64,000 bases of DNA from Stentor coeruleus (GCA_001970955.1 MPUH01000060.1:62001-126000), one strand, 5' to 3'. Counted from the stretch's first letter, positions 1 through 11,046 are shown. The notes: generated by a model not told the origin, from the letters alone. Translations and numbers: made by a program.

Positions 1-1215
1 GATTTCGCTTTTCCTAGAACAGATACCGACACTTCTCAATGGTTAAGTAAAAAAACCTTAAACTCCTCAGCAATAGGTTCAGTAATCAGTTCAGAAAAAC
101 CATTATCAGATTTCCAAAAATATTTAGAAGATAACGATGATATAACTCAAAAAATTATCAGTCTCGAACAAGAAATTGTATCATTAAAACAAGAAAACAA
201 AGGGTTAAAAAGATATGAACTCGAGAATTTCAGATTTGAAGAAGAGATCGAAAAGCTCAAAGACGAAATCATGAGAAAAGACAATAGAGTCGAAGAGCTT
301 CAAAATGAAGTTGAAACCATAATCGCAGAAAATGAGTTTTTGTCAACACAGTTTATCGAATTCGGCCAGCAGTTAGGGCAAAAAGATAGAAAAATCTCTG
401 AACTTACAGAAAAACTATCTTTTCGAGTGAATAAAAACCAGATTGAAGAGAATATCAAGATGAAAACTGAACTTGAAGACTTAAGAAACAATAGCTTTAA
501 AGTTAAAAAACAATTAGAAGAAGTTAATGAAGAGTTTGAACTTTCAGTAAATTCTAGAGAAGATATGATAAAAGAACTTAAAAGGTTACAATATGAAGAA
601 AGGATTTTACATGATGAATGTATTGAGATGAAAAGTAAACTTTTATTAGTTGAAAAAGAAAATGAGGAATTAAAAGGTAATGTTGATGAACTAAGTAGTG
701 ATTTGATAAGTGTTTCAGGGACAAACAATTTGAACCAGAAAATCAAACTTCATGCGAAAATGAAGGAGGAAAACAATAAACTCAAAGACCAGAACTATTT
801 ATTACGTAAAGAAATCAGGTCGAAAAATGAAAAAATCGAGTTTATAATGAAGAAACTTGATGTTGCTTTGAAAGGAAATAGTTATTTAAAAGAGTCTATT
901 GAATCTGATATATTACAGAAGGAAAAAATGGAAGTTTTAGAAAAACAGGTAAAAGACTCAAATCAGTACATAGACGAACTTACCAGTTGGCTCGCATCTT
1001 TACCTTTTATAGAAGATATCAAAGGCTTAACGATATCTGAAAAAATATTCAGCGCATTTGATTATATATCCCAAGATATACAGACTAAACAGGAAAAAAT
1101 TGAAAATCTTGATGATGAGCTTATAAGAAAAGCTGGGAACCTAAAAGTTCTTGAAAGTGAAGTCTTGCTTCTAAAGCAAAAAATAGGTAAAAATCGTAAT
1201 TGCCATGATCTTTAG
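1..1215 (+). CDS. Coiled-coil protein, 3' part of gene (5' end outside window)
   Basis: The frame is open from base 1 to the TAG at 1213-1215, giving about 404 residues with no start inside the window; the first ATG (271) is internal. Almost the whole product is charged, heptad-like helix rich in Glu, Lys and Leu, broken near its end by a short hydrophobic stretch (LTSWLASLPFIEDIKGL). That is typical of basal-body, axonemal or cytoskeletal scaffold proteins, but no catalytic domain or family signature is visible and I do not recognise it. The next gene starts about 19 nt after the stop on the same strand. Confidence 0.8.
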   Translation, partial: DFAFPRTDTDTSQWLSKKTLNSSAIGSVISSEKPLSDFQKYLEDNDDITQKIISLEQEIVSLKQENKGLKRYELENFRFEEEIEKLKDEIMRKDNRVEELQNEVETIIAENEFLSTQFIEFGQQLGQKDRKISELTEKLSFRVNKNQIEENIKMKTELEDLRNNSFKVKKQLEEVNEEFELSVNSREDMIKELKRLQYEERILHDECIEMKSKLLLVEKENEELKGNVDELSSDLISVSGTNNLNQKIKLHAKMKEENNKLKDQNYLLRKEIRSKNEKIEFIMKKLDVALKGNSYLKESIESDILQKEKMEVLEKQVKDSNQYIDELTSWLASLPFIEDIKGLTISEKIFSAFDYISQDIQTKQEKIENLDDELIRKAGNLKVLESEVLLLKQKIGKNRNCHDL

Positions 1216-1234
1216 TTTAAAAATAATAATAAAT

Positions 1235-1744
1235 ATGAACTTGACCACACAGACCTTAACCGAGCTCAAAGACCAGATGTTTTTTGCTACTGAAACTGGA
1301 GATTTAGATACTTTAAAGAGAATTTTGGATTTGTTTCCTGAACTGACAAAAGAATTAGTTCATGATATGAATGTTTTTAAGTTCGCTGCAAGACATGGGC
1401 ATAGGCATATTCTAAAAGCATTATTTCGTGATGTTGGGAATAAAGATGTACTTATAGATCTTATAAAAGCTGCAAGTGTTGATGGGCATTTAGAGACTAT
1501 AGCTTATATTGTCCATTTATTGAGTAAGTATCATAGTTTTAATATTGAAGACCTTAAAGATCCGATGTATATAGAACTTAAGAATATTGTCCCTGAGTCA
1601 TGTAAAAATGCTATTTATTTTCCTTATGCTTGGAGTAAGGTTAAAGGGATGCTCTTTGTGTATAAACAAGGGAAACTCCCCGAAGTCCCTATAAAAAAAC
1701 TTGCAAAGTATTTGATCCCATCTTTTAGTAGTGTAGCTCGTTAG
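1235..1744 (+). CDS. Small ankyrin-repeat-like protein
   Basis: The product is 169 residues. The ATG at 1235 is preferred to the upstream ATG at 1205, which lies inside the previous gene's last codons. Residues about 10-80 hold two helix-turn-helix units resembling ankyrin repeats (FFATETGDLDTLKRIL, FKFAARHGHRHILKALF, AASVDGHLETIAYIV). No other domain is evident. Ankyrin repeats usually mediate protein contacts; the partner is unknown. The 3' flank is rich in T and G on the coding strand, like other gene ends here. Confidence 0.7.
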   Translation: MNLTTQTLTELKDQMFFATETGDLDTLKRILDLFPELTKELVHDMNVFKFAARHGHRHILKALFRDVGNKDVLIDLIKAASVDGHLETIAYIVHLLSKYHSFNIEDLKDPMYIELKNIVPESCKNAIYFPYAWSKVKGMLFVYKQGKLPEVPIKKLAKYLIPSFSSVAR

Positions 1745-2583
1745 GTTTAATTTAGGTTTTTTTATGCTTTTGGAATTTTATGTCCAAGTTGAGGGTTTTT
1801 ATTGGAAAAATATGCTTTGTGGCTTTATGTATGGGCTTTAGTGATGGGCTTACTGATTTGTATTTTGTAAGTGTTATAGAGGAATTGCATTGAAAATAAT
1901 AAAATATTAATTAGGTTTTGTGTATGAAAAAAATAATTTTATTATAAAATAGTAGAAAATATAGGATTTTTAAATGTATATTATAGATAAATGTTTTTTT
2001 TCTATGATTTTAATAGCATTACAAGTTATATTAAACAAGAAATCTGATAATCTTTTGATACTACCTCTTTTAGTTAGTTTTATTATTTCAAGCTTCATTA
2101 TACTTAAGATTTTCCCACAAATATCCCCTATGATAATACTTTGAATATAATTTTAATAGTCATTTGCTATTTTTTCCACCAGTTTTATTATTAGTTTAAA
2201 ATAATTTCTCATAACTTATGCACTTATTTTATTTCTAATCGGCCTAATCATAAAGCAAATGACAATTCTAGATATTCTTAAGTGCATTATATTTACTATT
2301 TCAATATAAAAGCGACATAAATATAAATCCATAATTGAAAAGACCGTCGAATTGTAATTATATAATAAATCTTTTGAATATATAATACATTATTAATATC
2401 TTTTGATTTAACATCTTATAATAATCCCTAATAACTGCATATTTAATAGAAAACATAGCTTAATTAAAGATTCCTAAATAGTAAACTCATGGTTAATATA
2501 TGATGATATAATAATAATTTAATAAAATCTGTTTATACTGCATATATTTCACATCTATATCTTAGTTTGTATAAAATTATATA
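1745..2583. other. Intergenic, no gene seen
   Basis: This stretch is very AT-rich. The first ~130 nt are G/T-rich, typical of 3' flanks in this window. I see no RNA gene, repeat or convincing reading frame. Confidence 0.6.
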
Positions 2584-4296
2584 ATGCTGGGTTCAGAAAG
2601 CAATAAAGGTCTTCCTCCATTTGCCAAAAACATTATAAGTACTTCAACGTTAGCTCCTTTTAAATCCTCTTTAGCTAAGAACCCACGATATTTTTCTCTT
2701 GCTCGCTCTCCAGAAGTAGTCCAAGAAAAAAAGATACTTAAGGATGAGAATTGGAAGCTTAAGCAAATGCTTCATACACTCAATGAAGAAAATCTAAAAC
2801 TCAAACAAAAACTGTCACAAAAATCAGAAGCGAATCGTCAGTTCTTAAACGAAGGTATCCAAATCCTTAATCAAAATCGTTATATCGAGGTTCTGCAGGA
2901 ATCTTTAAAAAGCTTAAGAACTGAACTAGGGAAAAAAAAACAGGAAAACATTGATTTGAGAAAGAAACTCTATAAGTATAAAGATGACAAAGTGTTTGAA
3001 GACCAAAAACTAAGTTCATCAAGAAACAACGTAGATTCAACTGAAAAATTTGACCTCGAGCGCTCTACAGACAAAGAGCAGCAGGCAATTTTAGAGCTCA
3101 ACAAAGCTATCGCCTGTCTAAAAACCGAGATCAAAACCCTTCAAGAAGAAAATCAAACCCTAGAAGAATCCCGTGAAAGAAACAAAGAAACTGTTCAAAA
3201 ATTAGAAGGGCTTCTCCACAGAGGTCGTAACCTAAGTGTGACAACTTTTCACACTCTTTCAGTAATAGGAGACAGTCCACAAATGCCTGATTCAGCTGGT
3301 ATCTTAGGTCGAACAGAAAATATTTCTAAAATTGATGCAGAAAGACTTCTTAAACGTGAGAATCTTAAAAACGATCAAGCTAACATGCTTAGATTCCTAA
3401 GAAATTTCTATGCACAAATAGAAAAATCTCATCTTCGACTCTTCAACATAATTGACTATTTAAGGTTTTCTGATAAAGATATGAGCATCGAGCTTTTTTG
3501 TGAAGTCATCAAACATTACAAACTTAAACTACCAGTCAATGAAATCGAAGAGTCTTATTTGACTATGAATAAAGACAAATTTCTAGATAAAGATGCGTTT
3601 ATAAAAACTTTAGTCCATTATCAAGATGAATTAGATTCAAGTAAAAGTTCAGATATATCATCAGGATCTAGTATCAGTGGAGAAATCCCAACAAGAAAAC
3701 GTGTTTTCAACTCAGTCAATACAATTTTTGACAATATTTCTTTAGGAATCAAAGATCATGGTTTATCTAAAGAACTCATAACAACAACATGTATACAAAA
3801 ACTTCCTTCAGAAGTAACTCTTCCAATATTAACCAAATTTTTCTATGATTTCGCAACTTTTATAACAGACCCAAGTGACAAAACATGTGTGGCTGTGAAT
3901 TTATTAGAAGGTTTTGAAATGAAATTAAAAGAAGAGATTATTGAAAAAATGGTTCAAAGCTTTTTTAAATATGAGACTATTTCGTCATTAGATTCTAAAG
4001 CTACTGAGAGGATTATGGGGAAAATTAAGGAAAAAGAAGAGGGTATTTTAAAGAGATTTAGGGAATTTGATTCTATAGAAAGTAATAGTCTTAGTTGGGA
4101 GTGTATAATAGAAGTACTTTTGGATTTTGAAGTACTGGAAAATGAGGATATTGAAGGGTTTAAAGTTTATTGTTATTATTTAGGACATAGTTTGAAGAAC
4201 ATACCTTTTAATAAGCTTTGTGTTGGTGGGGAAGAGACAAATACAAAGCCGACAATGAAGGTTTTTGCTAGAAAAAGGACGAGTTTAAAGAATTAA
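2584..4296 (+). CDS. Coiled-coil protein with helical, EF-hand-like C-terminal half
   Basis: The product is 570 residues from an ATG directly preceded by TATA. Residues 1-45 are Ser/Pro-rich and unstructured. Residues about 45-215 form a long coiled coil (QEKKILKDENWKLKQML and onward). From about residue 270 the protein is helical; the stretch near 300-345 (LRFSDKDMSIELFCEVIKHY) has helix-loop-helix spacing like degenerate EF-hands without a full set of Ca ligands. The architecture recalls ciliary or centrosomal coiled-coil proteins, but no family is recognised. The lone ORF is uninterrupted and ends 141 nt before the PP2C gene on the same strand. Confidence 0.8.
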   Translation: MLGSESNKGLPPFAKNIISTSTLAPFKSSLAKNPRYFSLARSPEVVQEKKILKDENWKLKQMLHTLNEENLKLKQKLSQKSEANRQFLNEGIQILNQNRYIEVLQESLKSLRTELGKKKQENIDLRKKLYKYKDDKVFEDQKLSSSRNNVDSTEKFDLERSTDKEQQAILELNKAIACLKTEIKTLQEENQTLEESRERNKETVQKLEGLLHRGRNLSVTTFHTLSVIGDSPQMPDSAGILGRTENISKIDAERLLKRENLKNDQANMLRFLRNFYAQIEKSHLRLFNIIDYLRFSDKDMSIELFCEVIKHYKLKLPVNEIEESYLTMNKDKFLDKDAFIKTLVHYQDELDSSKSSDISSGSSISGEIPTRKRVFNSVNTIFDNISLGIKDHGLSKELITTTCIQKLPSEVTLPILTKFFYDFATFITDPSDKTCVAVNLLEGFEMKLKEEIIEKMVQSFFKYETISSLDSKATERIMGKIKEKEEGILKRFREFDSIESNSLSWECIIEVLLDFEVLENEDIEGFKVYCYYLGHSLKNIPFNKLCVGGEETNTKPTMKVFARKRTSLKN

Positions 4297-4437
4297 TATA
4301 TTTAGATTGATTTAGGGGTTTGTATAATAATATGAGGTCTGGGGTTAAGTTTTTTTTAGAAATGATAATGGCTAGGGGTAGGAATTATAACCAACCATGT
4401 TAGTTTATTGAATATAGGGTAAATAGGATTAAAAATC

Positions 4438-5568
4438 ATGAAATCAGGGTATGAAAGCGCAACTAATTTATCTAAAAGCATAAGTAAAAGCACATTAAAA
4501 CTCCCTGCTTTGTCTTTATCCCCCAAGAACAGTTCAGGTAATTTTTTTTCTGATTCTGTGACTAGAAAAAGCCCAAGAGTCAATTCAGATGGAGCTAAAT
4601 ATCATAACCCAGAAATTGTAAACACGGCTGTATCAAAAAAAAGTTGTGGATATGTGCTAAGGTTTTCTGCTAATTCACACTGTGGAATGGTTAGATCATC
4701 AAATGAAGATAGGTTGAGTATTATTATAAATATACCATGTCCTCAAGGTTTTAGTATGCAGAAATGGCCCCGTTGTTCTTTTTTTGGGATTTATGATGGC
4801 CATGGTGGAAAAATGTGTGCGAATTTCCTTAAGGAAAAACTTCATAAATTTATTTTTGAAAATGAAAATTTCCCTTATAGACCGAAAGAAGCGATTTTTA
4901 GAGGTTTCCTGAAAGCGGATGAAGAATTTTTGAAAAATGCGGAAATTAAGCGCGATAGGTCGGGATCGTGTGCGGTAGTTGTTATGGTACTTGGTGATAA
5001 ATGTTATGTGGCTAACACAGGAGATTCACGAGCTGTTGTATCATCTCACAATGGGGCAAAAATTCACAGACTTACAACAGATCATAAGCCAAGTGATAGC
5101 AATGAGTACAATAGGATTATAATGGCTGGAGGGAGTATTAAATCCCAAAACTATCCTATAACCAATAGCCAAATGATAAGAATTGAAGAAAACTGTAGCC
5201 GAGTTGAGCCTGGTAACTTAGCAGTTTCAAGAGCATTTGGGGATTCTAATGTTAAAAATACTAAAATAATCATTCCTGACCCAGAAATCAGAAGTTTTAG
5301 ATTGACTGAAGAATTTGATTTTATTGTCATGGCTAGTGATGGGATATTTGATAAGATTTCTGATAGAGATGTTGTGGATGTGGTATGGAAAAGCTTTAAA
5401 AAGCAAAATAGTATAGAAGGGAAAATGACGGCAGCTGTTGAGGATATTATGAGGACAGCTTTTTTTAGACAGACTCAGGATAATGTAAGTGTGATTCTTA
5501 TTGCTTTTAAAGGAATTAAAGCACGGTTTATGGAAGATGATGTTAAGAAAACTGGGGAGTTAGATTAA
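4438..5568 (+). CDS. PP2C-type (PPM) serine/threonine phosphatase
   Basis: The product is 376 residues. The PPM fold signatures are all present: RSSNEDR (86-92), FGIYDGHGG (116-124), GDSRAV (195-200), GNLAVSRAFGD (259-269), MASDGIFD (298-305) and QDNVSVILIAF (347-357). The acidic metal ligands (D120, D301, D348 and the acidic residues near 90) are in place, so the enzyme should be an active Mg/Mn-dependent Ser/Thr phosphatase. The first ~70 residues are a Ser-rich, probably disordered tail. No signal peptide or TM segment is visible, so it is probably cytosolic. The substrate cannot be told from sequence. Confidence 0.95.
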   Translation: MKSGYESATNLSKSISKSTLKLPALSLSPKNSSGNFFSDSVTRKSPRVNSDGAKYHNPEIVNTAVSKKSCGYVLRFSANSHCGMVRSSNEDRLSIIINIPCPQGFSMQKWPRCSFFGIYDGHGGKMCANFLKEKLHKFIFENENFPYRPKEAIFRGFLKADEEFLKNAEIKRDRSGSCAVVVMVLGDKCYVANTGDSRAVVSSHNGAKIHRLTTDHKPSDSNEYNRIIMAGGSIKSQNYPITNSQMIRIEENCSRVEPGNLAVSRAFGDSNVKNTKIIIPDPEIRSFRLTEEFDFIVMASDGIFDKISDRDVVDVVWKSFKKQNSIEGKMTAAVEDIMRTAFFRQTQDNVSVILIAFKGIKARFMEDDVKKTGELD

Positions 5569-5958
5569 ATGAAGTTTATTAGTCAAAAGGCTTTTTCAGT
5601 AAAATTCAACGTTTTGGAGATTTAAGAAATAAGTTGAGATTTTTAGTATTAAAACTGACTTTTTTCTTATTTTATAATGTGATATGAACTTTTTTATTTA
5701 GAATCTTTTAAGTGAATAGTCCTACTACTTCTATAGTTTGATTCTGAGTGTATTAAATATAAAGGATTTTACTCAAATAGTGAGAAGAAATATTATTTCT
5801 AATTAGGATTTAAATCTAAAATCATAGCATGAAATACCCTCTTAGCATTAAATAATATTAGTCTATTGTTTTTTCTACTTGCTCAAAAATGGACTAATAT
5901 TATTCTATTTTAAAACATATTTTCTTTAATAAATAAAAACTAAGTTTTAACTATCTAA
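5569..5958. other. Intergenic, convergent gene ends
   Basis: AT-rich spacer between the PP2C stop and the end of the channel remnant on the other strand. No gene or repeat is seen. Confidence 0.55.
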
Positions 5959-7274
5959 TTACTTATATGGAACACTCATATAGTTGCTAATTAGGAACTT
6001 CTCTTCAAAAAGTTTCGTCAATTTAGTAATTTTTTCATCTAGAGATTCATAAATTTTACGGCATTTTACTAATTCATTTGCATGTTCTATTATGTCCAAT
6101 TTATCAATTTTCTTTTTAATTTTTCGCAAATCTTCATTATTATTTCTAATTTACTTGTCCCATTTATTTAATTTTTCAAAATGATCAGCAGTTTGCAAAA
6201 ACATATAAGTTTCCTTATTTTGATTCAAAATATAAATTAATTCAATTTCATAAATGAATTCTGCCATTTCCATGAAATCTATTTTATCTGGCTCTAGTAG
6301 AAATTTGTTAAAGGAATCACCTAAAATAGAAATTAACAATGATAGCAAAACAATTATATTGATTATTGTTGCTAGGATAAAATTGATGTAATTAAATTCC
6401 TGAGGTTCAAGGTTACCTAAATTTATATCGAATGGCAAGAACCACAAGTAATATGGTGTATTAGTCTCTTCTTCATTATATTTTATACTTGAAAATAATA
6501 ATCTACTAAATAAAGTCATATAGAGGAAAATAATCATGAAAGGATAAACATCATAAAGGGAATTAAAAATTAACCTCTCATAATATCTTGTTTTATCAAA
6601 AAGACGAAATCCAATAATACCTTTGATCCCATTAGTCAAAAAAACAATCCATACAATATAAACTATTGTGATACCTTTTAAAAGAAGGTAAATCCAAATT
6701 CCCGTAATAAGTAACCTAAAAAAATCAATAATATTCCATGTTGATTTAAAATGCTTTATAATTCCTGTATACATAATTTGGATGATTTCTATTGCAAGCA
6801 AAAAGAAATTTAAAATAATCAATAAAATAGCCAATACTAGGTTTTCTTTGTGATAAATAATAAGAAGTAAAATTATAAAGCAGCATCGTGTGTATACATA
6901 AAGCACACTTCATTTCTTTCCATCGTTTCTTGATAAATAATTTAACAAGTGGACACTCAAAAATCTGCTTATTTCTGCAATTCTTCAGTTTTTCTATAAA
7001 ATCAAAACTTGATTTTGATCCTACAACAACTGGAACTCAAATGCAGATGTCTTAAACTCCGAGAGCGATTTCTTAGAACTATCAATCGTATAGATTGTGA
7101 AATCTTCAAATTTTACATTTTGGATTTGATTGAACTGAATCATTGGAAGACTTTTCTTCGCATAGCCGAACTTTTGAATTCGTATAAATGCAAATTATTC
7201 ACTAATTTATGTAGAACTGTTGAGCTATTAATTATTAAATCTTTAAAATCATCTCTAATCGCGTATCCAATCAT
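5959..7274 (-). pseudogene. Decayed TRP-like cation channel gene (ion-transport domain)
   Basis: Reading the minus strand from an ATG at 7274 (preceded by TATAAT) gives channel-like sequence in successive frames: an ankyrin-linker-like start (STVLHKLVNNLHLYEFKSS), then TIYTIDSSKKSLSEFKTSA, then PVVVGSKSSFDFIEKLK followed by LFIKKRWKEMK, then about 245 residues of membrane domain. That part has an S3-like motif (KSTWNIIDFFRLL), several hydrophobic helices and an S6-like end (LISILGDSFNKF), and is followed by an in-frame TAA at 6151-6153. The same frame then continues for 63 codons of charged tail (NEDLRKIKKKIDKLDI...) to a TAA at 5959. At least three frame changes plus one stop are needed, so it is either a pseudogene or a stretch with sequencing indels. 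No 15-nt intron repairs the stop. Confidence 0.7.
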
Positions 7275-8023
7275 ATTATAATTATAATTATATTCATGTC
7301 CTATTTAATTTATACATATTTTTATTTAAAATGTAGACAAAACCCATTTTAGTATTAATTTTAAATTTTTGCTTATAATCTCTATGTTTTCCATAATTTT
7401 AAAGATGAAATAAGCTAACCTGTGCTATTAAATTCAGTAATTTATAATAGTTAAAATAGTAGCTTAAAATTTATTAGAGCAGGTTATATTATCTCAAACA
7501 ACTTAAAATCGTATTAGTAAATAATCAAAAGTACTTATAGATCTTTATCACTTATTTTTTATAGATAAGTGTGCATATATATTATTATAATATAAATATG
7601 CCTTTTAAACAAATTATACTTATAACATAAATATAAACTATATTAGGTAAATAGTAATATATTATCGCTTTAATTTATATTAATAAACTTATAATCAATA
7701 CTGGATTAGATATTTTTTTTAGATTTCTTTCTTCTTCCAATTATGTTTAATCAATTCGTCATTTGCTCATTTCTATAAACTATAATATAAAATCTATGCA
7801 TACACAAAAAAATATTTAAGCTCCATTACTTTATTTTATAATTTTAACTCGTTTTTATATATCTTTACTTGTTTTTAAATACTTTTCACTTTTTTTACCT
7901 AAGTCTATAACTTATCACTAGTTCATAACTGGTCCATGACTAGTCTCTATCTAATCATTTTTCTTTCTCAACTATCTTACCAAATAAAAAAATAATTTTA
8001 ACCTAAGAATTTCTTAAACTTAA
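7275..8023. other. Intergenic, no gene seen
   Basis: Very AT-rich spacer between the start of the channel remnant and the end of the LAG1-like gene. No tRNA, repeat or supported frame is seen. Confidence 0.6.
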
Positions 8024-9070
8024 TCATTTAGATTTAACCTGTTGATGATTATTAGAGAGATTGTTTTGTAAATCTGTTGGAGTTGAGGTTTTTACAAATT
8101 TAATCCCCATCATAACTAATAAATAAAACCAATATATATGCAAGACAACCAATATATGAGCCATTGCGCCTAAAATTCCCATACCATAAATTTCATGAGG
8201 TACAGGATTATGATATGTACCAATCCTAATAAGATCAAAAGGAAATACATATAACCTTGTATAAACCCACGAAATCATCAAGAGAACATAACAAGCAAAA
8301 GCTATATACTTATGACTAGTATCAACAAAAACCCTAACAAGACATACAAATGCATCAGAAATATCATGGGTATAAAGGATCATCAAAGATACAGCCCAAT
8401 AATTCATCAAATAAGCTAATGACAATAAAAACACAGTAATCGAATGGTGTAGAAGCATTTCCATAAAGTCATTTCGTACTTCACTAAAAATAAGCACAAC
8501 AAGACTACTAAAATGATATCCAAGTTGTATCATAAAATACTCTCTAAAGTAATATAGTCCTTCTTTATTATAATATGGATAGCCTAGAAAAGTATCTTCT
8601 ACATTACCATTTCCCCCAAGGTGGCTCGGCATAAAAAATGCATCTTTAGCTATATAATATGCAAATACTACAGCAAATAAAAAGTAACTCCCTTTAAAAG
8701 CTGATTTTACCATCTTCTCAGCACGATCTTTTCTTTCTTTCCCTTGATATCTTTCTGAAATAAAATTTTCAAATAAACCTGTGCATGTAGCTTTTACAAA
8801 GAAAAGAAGCAAAGTTATGATTATTGAAGATAGCAAAGCCAAAAGGAGATCTGAATATAAAGGCCAATCATATGTTGGATTATTTGCAATACGCATTTGG
8901 TAGATACCATTGAACTCTTTGAGAAACAGAGCTAGAAAAGGGCACATTATGATGAAGATAATAAAGAACAACAATTGCATTTTACTTGTCCCTAATGAAT
9001 TCCAAATTGCTTTGGTGAGGGGAAGTATTTTTGGTATCGATTCAGAAGCCTCAGTTTCCTTGCGAACCAT
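8024..9070 (-). CDS. TLC/LAG1-domain membrane protein, probable ceramide synthase
   Basis: The product is 348 residues and ends in TGA. At least six hydrophobic helices are seen (about 33-50, 73-92, 128-141, 183-197, 211-232, 257-275, 293-320). The Lag1p signature lies at about 199-243: RNDFMEMLLHHSITVFLLSL, then NYWAVSLMILYTHDISDAFV. It contains the paired histidines (H208, H209) and the two aspartates (D236, D239) required in ceramide synthases, which N-acylate sphingoid bases in the ER. The length matches LAG1/LASS family members and no Hox-like insert is present. Other TLC proteins lack this full motif, so ceramide synthase is the best reading. Confidence 0.88.
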   Translation of the reverse strand: MVRKETEASESIPKILPLTKAIWNSLGTSKMQLLFFIIFIIMCPFLALFLKEFNGIYQMRIANNPTYDWPLYSDLLLALLSSIIITLLLFFVKATCTGLFENFISERYQGKERKDRAEKMVKSAFKGSYFLFAVVFAYYIAKDAFFMPSHLGGNGNVEDTFLGYPYYNKEGLYYFREYFMIQLGYHFSSLVVLIFSEVRNDFMEMLLHHSITVFLLSLAYLMNYWAVSLMILYTHDISDAFVCLVRVFVDTSHKYIAFACYVLLMISWVYTRLYVFPFDLIRIGTYHNPVPHEIYGMGILGAMAHILVVLHIYWFYLLVMMGIKFVKTSTPTDLQNNLSNNHQQVKSK

Positions 9071-10344
9071 TAGATTATTAGTTATTAATCTCCCTATACA
9101 CCATTGAAATATACATGAGTAATAGGAATTTTTTTTAGGACATGAAAAGGTGGGATAAGCTTTTAAAGATATATTTGAGGACTTGAAGTAGATATTATGA
9201 AGAAGATTTGATGAATTTGTGAGAGATGAACTTTTAGTAAGATGGATTTTGTATGGAAACTTAATTTTATGAGGATTTGTGAGGATGATGAATGGAAGAT
9301 ATGCTTGTGGATTGGATTTTTAGGATTTAAGAGGGTTTTACATGAAAACATAGGTTTAAGTTTTATTTTTTGGAAGCACTTTTGGTATAAAAACTTATTA
9401 TCAAGTCTTGAATTGTTTTAGAGCTGGTTTTTAATCTTCAATTCTGAGTTTGCATATAAATTTAATTTATGCAACCATCTTGATAAGAAAAAGGCATTGT
9501 TATTTAATCATTAGGGATGATTAAACTAACAGATTTCACAAATTTTGCCTATCTAGAGTTTTTAATTAGAAATCATTATCATATCAGTCATTTTTGATCA
9601 TTTTTTAAAGCATCACTCTTAAAATATAACTAAATATAATTTTAGCTCACTGATAGAAAAATCGAATAGTTTTTGTATATTATCTATTAAAATCCTATCG
9701 TGATATAACTAAATATCATGATTTTAAATCAGCTTAAATAGTTTGATATCTAATACTTAGCTTAAGTGAATATAATAAAAAATTGTCTAAAAAATTATAT
9801 TAAGATGAAAATAATTTGGAAAAAAATTGATGATAAACTAATTGGGATATAAATAATAATAAAGAAAATCCTTTGAAATGCAGATTATGAAACCTAGAAA
9901 ACTTCATAACATTTTCTATTCAATCTTTATTTGATATGGTCATTGTACCTAATCAGAGGGTATTTTACTTATAACTAAAAAATATAACAGTAAACACAAA
10001 CATATTATAATTGTAATATAATATTTACTTTAATACATAAAGTTAAATATGATACTATCTTAAAAAATTTAGTATCATTCTAATAATTATTTTCAAAAAA
10101 GCTTTATCATCATAAATCTTTGAAACATATAATCAATACAACACATAAAAAGTTGAATCTTCATTAAAATTAGAGAACTTGTTTATATTTTTTATCAACA
10201 AATTTAAATTACCTTTCAAGTCTTACTATAAACCCCACTCTACCCTCATCATCCTAAATCCAATAATTTCACAGATTCCCACTTTCTCCCATTTATAAAC
10301 CCTAGCCAATCCTCAAAAATCTTTTTTTTCTAACTCCATTTATA
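9071..10344. other. Long divergent intergenic region
   Basis: The region lies between divergent genes. The left ~280 nt are G/T-rich on the plus strand and the right ~150 nt are C/A-rich, so each gene has a C-rich 5' flank on its own coding strand. The middle is plain AT-rich DNA. No gene is seen. Confidence 0.55.
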
Positions 10345-11046
10345 ATGTTGAACTCTACCGAAGAAACCACTCCCGAAATCCCAGCTGAAGAAGTTGAAAA
10401 TCTCATCATACCTCAAACAAGCAAATTACCTACACCATCTGGTAAGTCTCAAAGCTTAGATTCCTTATTCTCATACCCAAAAATCCTCAATCCTAAAACG
10501 AAAACACAAAATCCTAACAACAACAAAAAAATATCTCAGAAAAAATCAGACATCCCAGAACTTGGTGATACAGAAGATACATATGAAGATAGTTTTAATC
10601 AATGTCATACTTTTCATAAAACTTGGGACACTTTTGGCTATGAACTTTATAAAGTTACTGAATATAATGAGTCTATGGAATGCTCAGTATCTGAAGAAGG
10701 AAGCGATTTAGCTATAAAAATCAATGACTTTAGTAACAAAGCTACGAATTCTATAACAGATAAATTCCCTAAGTTTTCTGTAGCTTCATTAAGTATGAGT
10801 GATACATCTTATCAAAATGCTTTGGATATATATAAAAAGTCGTATTTGGATTATGCTGAACCTTTAGAAATTGTTACTTATACATCACCTGAGAGGACTG
10901 AAAGTGATGTTTTTGAGAAAGGAATAATGGATAGTCCTGTTTTGATTACGACAAATTTACCAACGTTAGGGGAAGGTAATCCTTTTAGGTCAACTTTGGA
11001 TAATAGGCCTGAACATTGTGCGTGTCCTAAATGTGCGATTTTTTAA
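10345..11046 (+). CDS. Hypothetical acidic protein with C-terminal Cys cluster
   Basis: The product is 233 residues; the ATG follows TATA directly. It is Ser/Thr/Asn-rich and probably disordered, with a polar N-terminal half and an acidic middle. It ends in a compact cysteine motif (EHCACPKCAIF) that could bind a metal or be lipid-modified. No known domain, TM segment or signal peptide is seen and I do not recognise it. Coding status rests on the 233-codon frame in AT-rich DNA and on the typical flanks: a C-rich 5' side with CCCTAG/CCTAA-like words and a G/T-rich 3' side. Confidence 0.7.
   Translation: MLNSTEETTPEIPAEEVENLIIPQTSKLPTPSGKSQSLDSLFSYPKILNPKTKTQNPNNNKKISQKKSDIPELGDTEDTYEDSFNQCHTFHKTWDTFGYELYKVTEYNESMECSVSEEGSDLAIKINDFSNKATNSITDKFPKFSVASLSMSDTSYQNALDIYKKSYLDYAEPLEIVTYTSPERTESDVFEKGIMDSPVLITTNLPTLGEGNPFRSTLDNRPEHCACPKCAIF

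Noticed and set aside
7009-7281. 90-codon plus-strand frame
   Set aside because: It is antisense to the better-supported channel remnant and has a TTG-free but weak start context and Leu/Arg-rich shadow composition.
9163-9351. 62-codon minus-strand frame rich in Ser, His and Ile
   Set aside because: It lies in the C-rich 5' flank of the LAG1-like gene and its composition follows the skew; no ATG context or domain.
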